A stretch of 64,000 nucleotides of DNA from Anatilimnocola aggregata. GTDB lineage: Bacteria > Planctomycetota > Planctomycetia > Pirellulales > Pirellulaceae. Below are positions 62,613-64,000 of this stretch, piece by piece. How positions within the stretch are numbered: the first letter of the stretch is position 1; each line of letters starts with the position of its first letter. The translations under genes were made by a program, and so were the position numbers. The notes below the pieces were generated by a model. That model ran no database searches. It had not been told where the DNA came from and saw only the letters and a list, made by a program, of their open reading frames with translations. Location of the stretch: assembly GCF_007747655.1 (NCBI RefSeq), contig NZ_CP036274.1:6882001-6946000 (forward strand), given 5' to 3'.

Positions 62613-64000
62613 ATGACCACCTTTTATCGCTCGCTAATCATCTGCTGCGCGGTCGCGCTGGCCAGTTTGAATTTGCCGGCTGCTTCTGGCCAATCGCTGG
62701 CGGACTTAAAGAAGGCTCAAGAGCAGACGCACAAGCATCTCGACAAGATGCTGGCCGCTACGATCGGCATTCACTTGGAAGACTCTTCGGGCAGCGGCGT
62801 GATCGTCAGCGAAGATGGTTACATTCTGACTGCTGCTCACGTGATTGCCGTGCCGGGCGATATCTTTGAGATTGAACTAAGCGATGGTCGCAAAGTGAAG
62901 GCGAAGTCGCTGGGCATGGATCACGACTGGGATGCCGGCATGGCCAAGATCATGGGCGAAGGGAAGTGGCCGTTCGTCGAAATGGCTAAAGACAAGCCCA
63001 AGCCCGGCGATTGGTGCCTGGGGACGGGACATCCCGGCGGCATCTTTACCGATCGCAAACCACCGCTGCGACTGGGCCGAGTGCTGGTTGTTGGCGACGG
63101 CAAAGATCCAACCAAGGGGATTCAAACCGACGCCACCGTTTATCCGGGCGATTCGGGTGGTCCGCTCTACAATTTGCAAGGCGAAGTCATCGGCATTCAT
63201 TCGAACATTGGTTACGGCGTGCTGGAGAACCAGCATGTGCCGGTCGAAGTGTATCGTCAGAAATGGGACGACTTCAAGGCGAGTAAAGAATCGGGCGATC
63301 CGCTCTATCTGGACGACGAAAGCGATTTTTTCCTGCTCGAATTTGTGCCTGAGTCGATCTTGATTTTTTACGACACCATTGCCAGCTGGTTTACCGAGAC
63401 TCCCGACTGGTATGGTCTGGCCAAAGACAGTGCCGAAACGCTCTCAGGCGTGGGAACCATCACGACGCCGCTGAAGAGGACGATTGTCGATGTGCTGGCC
63501 GACGAAGTCCCTGTCGCGATGGGCGTGGCAGTGAATCGCCGAGGACTGATTCTCACCAAGCTGAGCGTGCTCAAGGGGGAACTGATCTGCCTGATTGATG
63601 ATGAACCGTTTGCTGCCAAGATCGTGTCTCGCGATGAAGTGCACGATCTAGCGCTCTTGCAAATGGAAGAGCCGCCACCGCTCAAGCCGATCGCCTGGGC
63701 CGATCGCTCGCCCCAGACGGGCGATTGGTTGGTAACGCCCGATGTGGATTCGTCGCCCCTGTCGCTGGGGGTAATGAGTAACGCAGTCTGCAAGATTCCT
63801 GGCGCACCTGCGGCGCGCGGCGCAATGAAAGTTGAGGTGGGCGATGCCGAAAAGGGTGGTGTGCAGATCAAGCGAGTCATTTTCGGCGGTCCCGCAGCCC
63901 GCGCGGGAATCCGCGTGAACGACTGCCTGGTCGAGTTCGAAGGCAAGCAGATTGCCGACGCCGAGGCACTCTTCAAGCAGATGGAGAAAACGAAGCCCGG
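62613..64000 (+). CDS. HtrA/DegP-like secreted serine protease, 3' end missing
   Basis: The frame opens at the ATG at 62613 with GGAG upstream and stays open to the window edge (over 460 aa). A signal peptide (LIICCAVALASLNLPAASG) and a trypsin-like domain follow: His in ILTAAHVIAV, Asp in DWDAGMAKI and Ser in YPGDSGGPL. After about residue 285 comes a second, degenerate protease-like domain (VAMGVAVNRRGLILTKLS; HDLALLQMEEP) without a GDSGG serine. A PDZ domain then begins (FGGPAARAGIRVNDCLVEFEG). It is a predicted periplasmic quality-control protease. The C-terminus lies beyond the window. Confidence 0.88.
   Translation, partial: MTTFYRSLIICCAVALASLNLPAASGQSLADLKKAQEQTHKHLDKMLAATIGIHLEDSSGSGVIVSEDGYILTAAHVIAVPGDIFEIELSDGRKVKAKSLGMDHDWDAGMAKIMGEGKWPFVEMAKDKPKPGDWCLGTGHPGGIFTDRKPPLRLGRVLVVGDGKDPTKGIQTDATVYPGDSGGPLYNLQGEVIGIHSNIGYGVLENQHVPVEVYRQKWDDFKASKESGDPLYLDDESDFFLLEFVPESILIFYDTIASWFTETPDWYGLAKDSAETLSGVGTITTPLKRTIVDVLADEVPVAMGVAVNRRGLILTKLSVLKGELICLIDDEPFAAKIVSRDEVHDLALLQMEEPPPLKPIAWADRSPQTGDWLVTPDVDSSPLSLGVMSNAVCKIPGAPAARGAMKVEVGDAEKGGVQIKRVIFGGPAARAGIRVNDCLVEFEGKQIADAEALFKQMEKTKP

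Overview
The window reads as a piece of a planctomycete chromosome, most like the order Pirellulales. The evidence is the gene set: secreted PQQ-type beta-propeller proteins, a PA14 multihaem cytochrome, a large sulfatase, zinc-ribbon/propeller membrane proteins, DUF3754 and DUF3817 proteins, a Pup-like tag beside a PafA/Dop-family enzyme, and an integrase of a type I associate with planctomycetes. Assignment is from recognised protein families only; no database search was possible.

Layout. (1) Positions 1-506 hold the 3' end of a ThuA-like host gene. (2) About 510-11480 is an integrated element: terminase large subunit, two small + strand genes (one a HARE-HTH protein), a ParB-MTase fusion, a SLOG/YspA-like protein, a DnaB-N/RepA-like ATPase, two small HTH proteins beside a cluster of GTTCAC repeats, a hypothetical gene and a tyrosine integrase next to tRNA-Ser(TGA). 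No capsid, portal or tail gene is present, so it looks like a phage satellite or a remnant. (3) 11.5-25.3 kb is housekeeping: PQQ propeller, csrA, a zinc-ribbon membrane protein, pheS-pheT (PheT lacks the OB tRNA-binding module), a FabH-like synthase, an RraA-like protein, a citrate/methylcitrate synthase with a PrpB-like lyase, and queE. (4) 25.4-30.9 kb is a run of histidine kinase, receiver protein, STAS protein, PilB/GspE ATPase and PilC/GspF protein. (5) 31.38-31.85 kb is a four-copy array of a structured repeat that ends in an intrinsic terminator. (6) 32-44.4 kb holds ribE, rsmA, a rimI-like gene, a pentahaem PA14 cytochrome with a propeller partner, a glycine-rich RRM protein, ribH, a DUF3754 protein, moaC with a prenyl synthase, and a DUF3817 protein. 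A promoter-to-terminator unit without a convincing ORF follows (about 44.38-44.74 kb). (7) 44.8-50.3 kb runs guaA (- strand), a HEPN-like membrane protein, uvsE, a Pup-like gene ending in Gly-Gly-Glu, and a PafA/Dop-family enzyme with a transmembrane insertion. A 36-codon ORF then runs into overlapping antiterminator/terminator hairpins. (8) 50.3-51.4 kb is a cluster of eight divergent tRNA genes broken up by palindromic and 7-bp repeats. (9) 51.4-64 kb holds a sulfatase, several unknown membrane or secreted proteins, an FkbM methyltransferase, btaA-btaB (betaine lipid synthesis) and a truncated HtrA-like protease.

The best candidates for something undescribed are the uvsE-pup-PafA(TM) cluster with its downstream attenuator-like leader and tRNA array, and the four-copy structured RNA array at 31.4-31.8 kb. 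The capsid-less element at the left end is the next most interesting.
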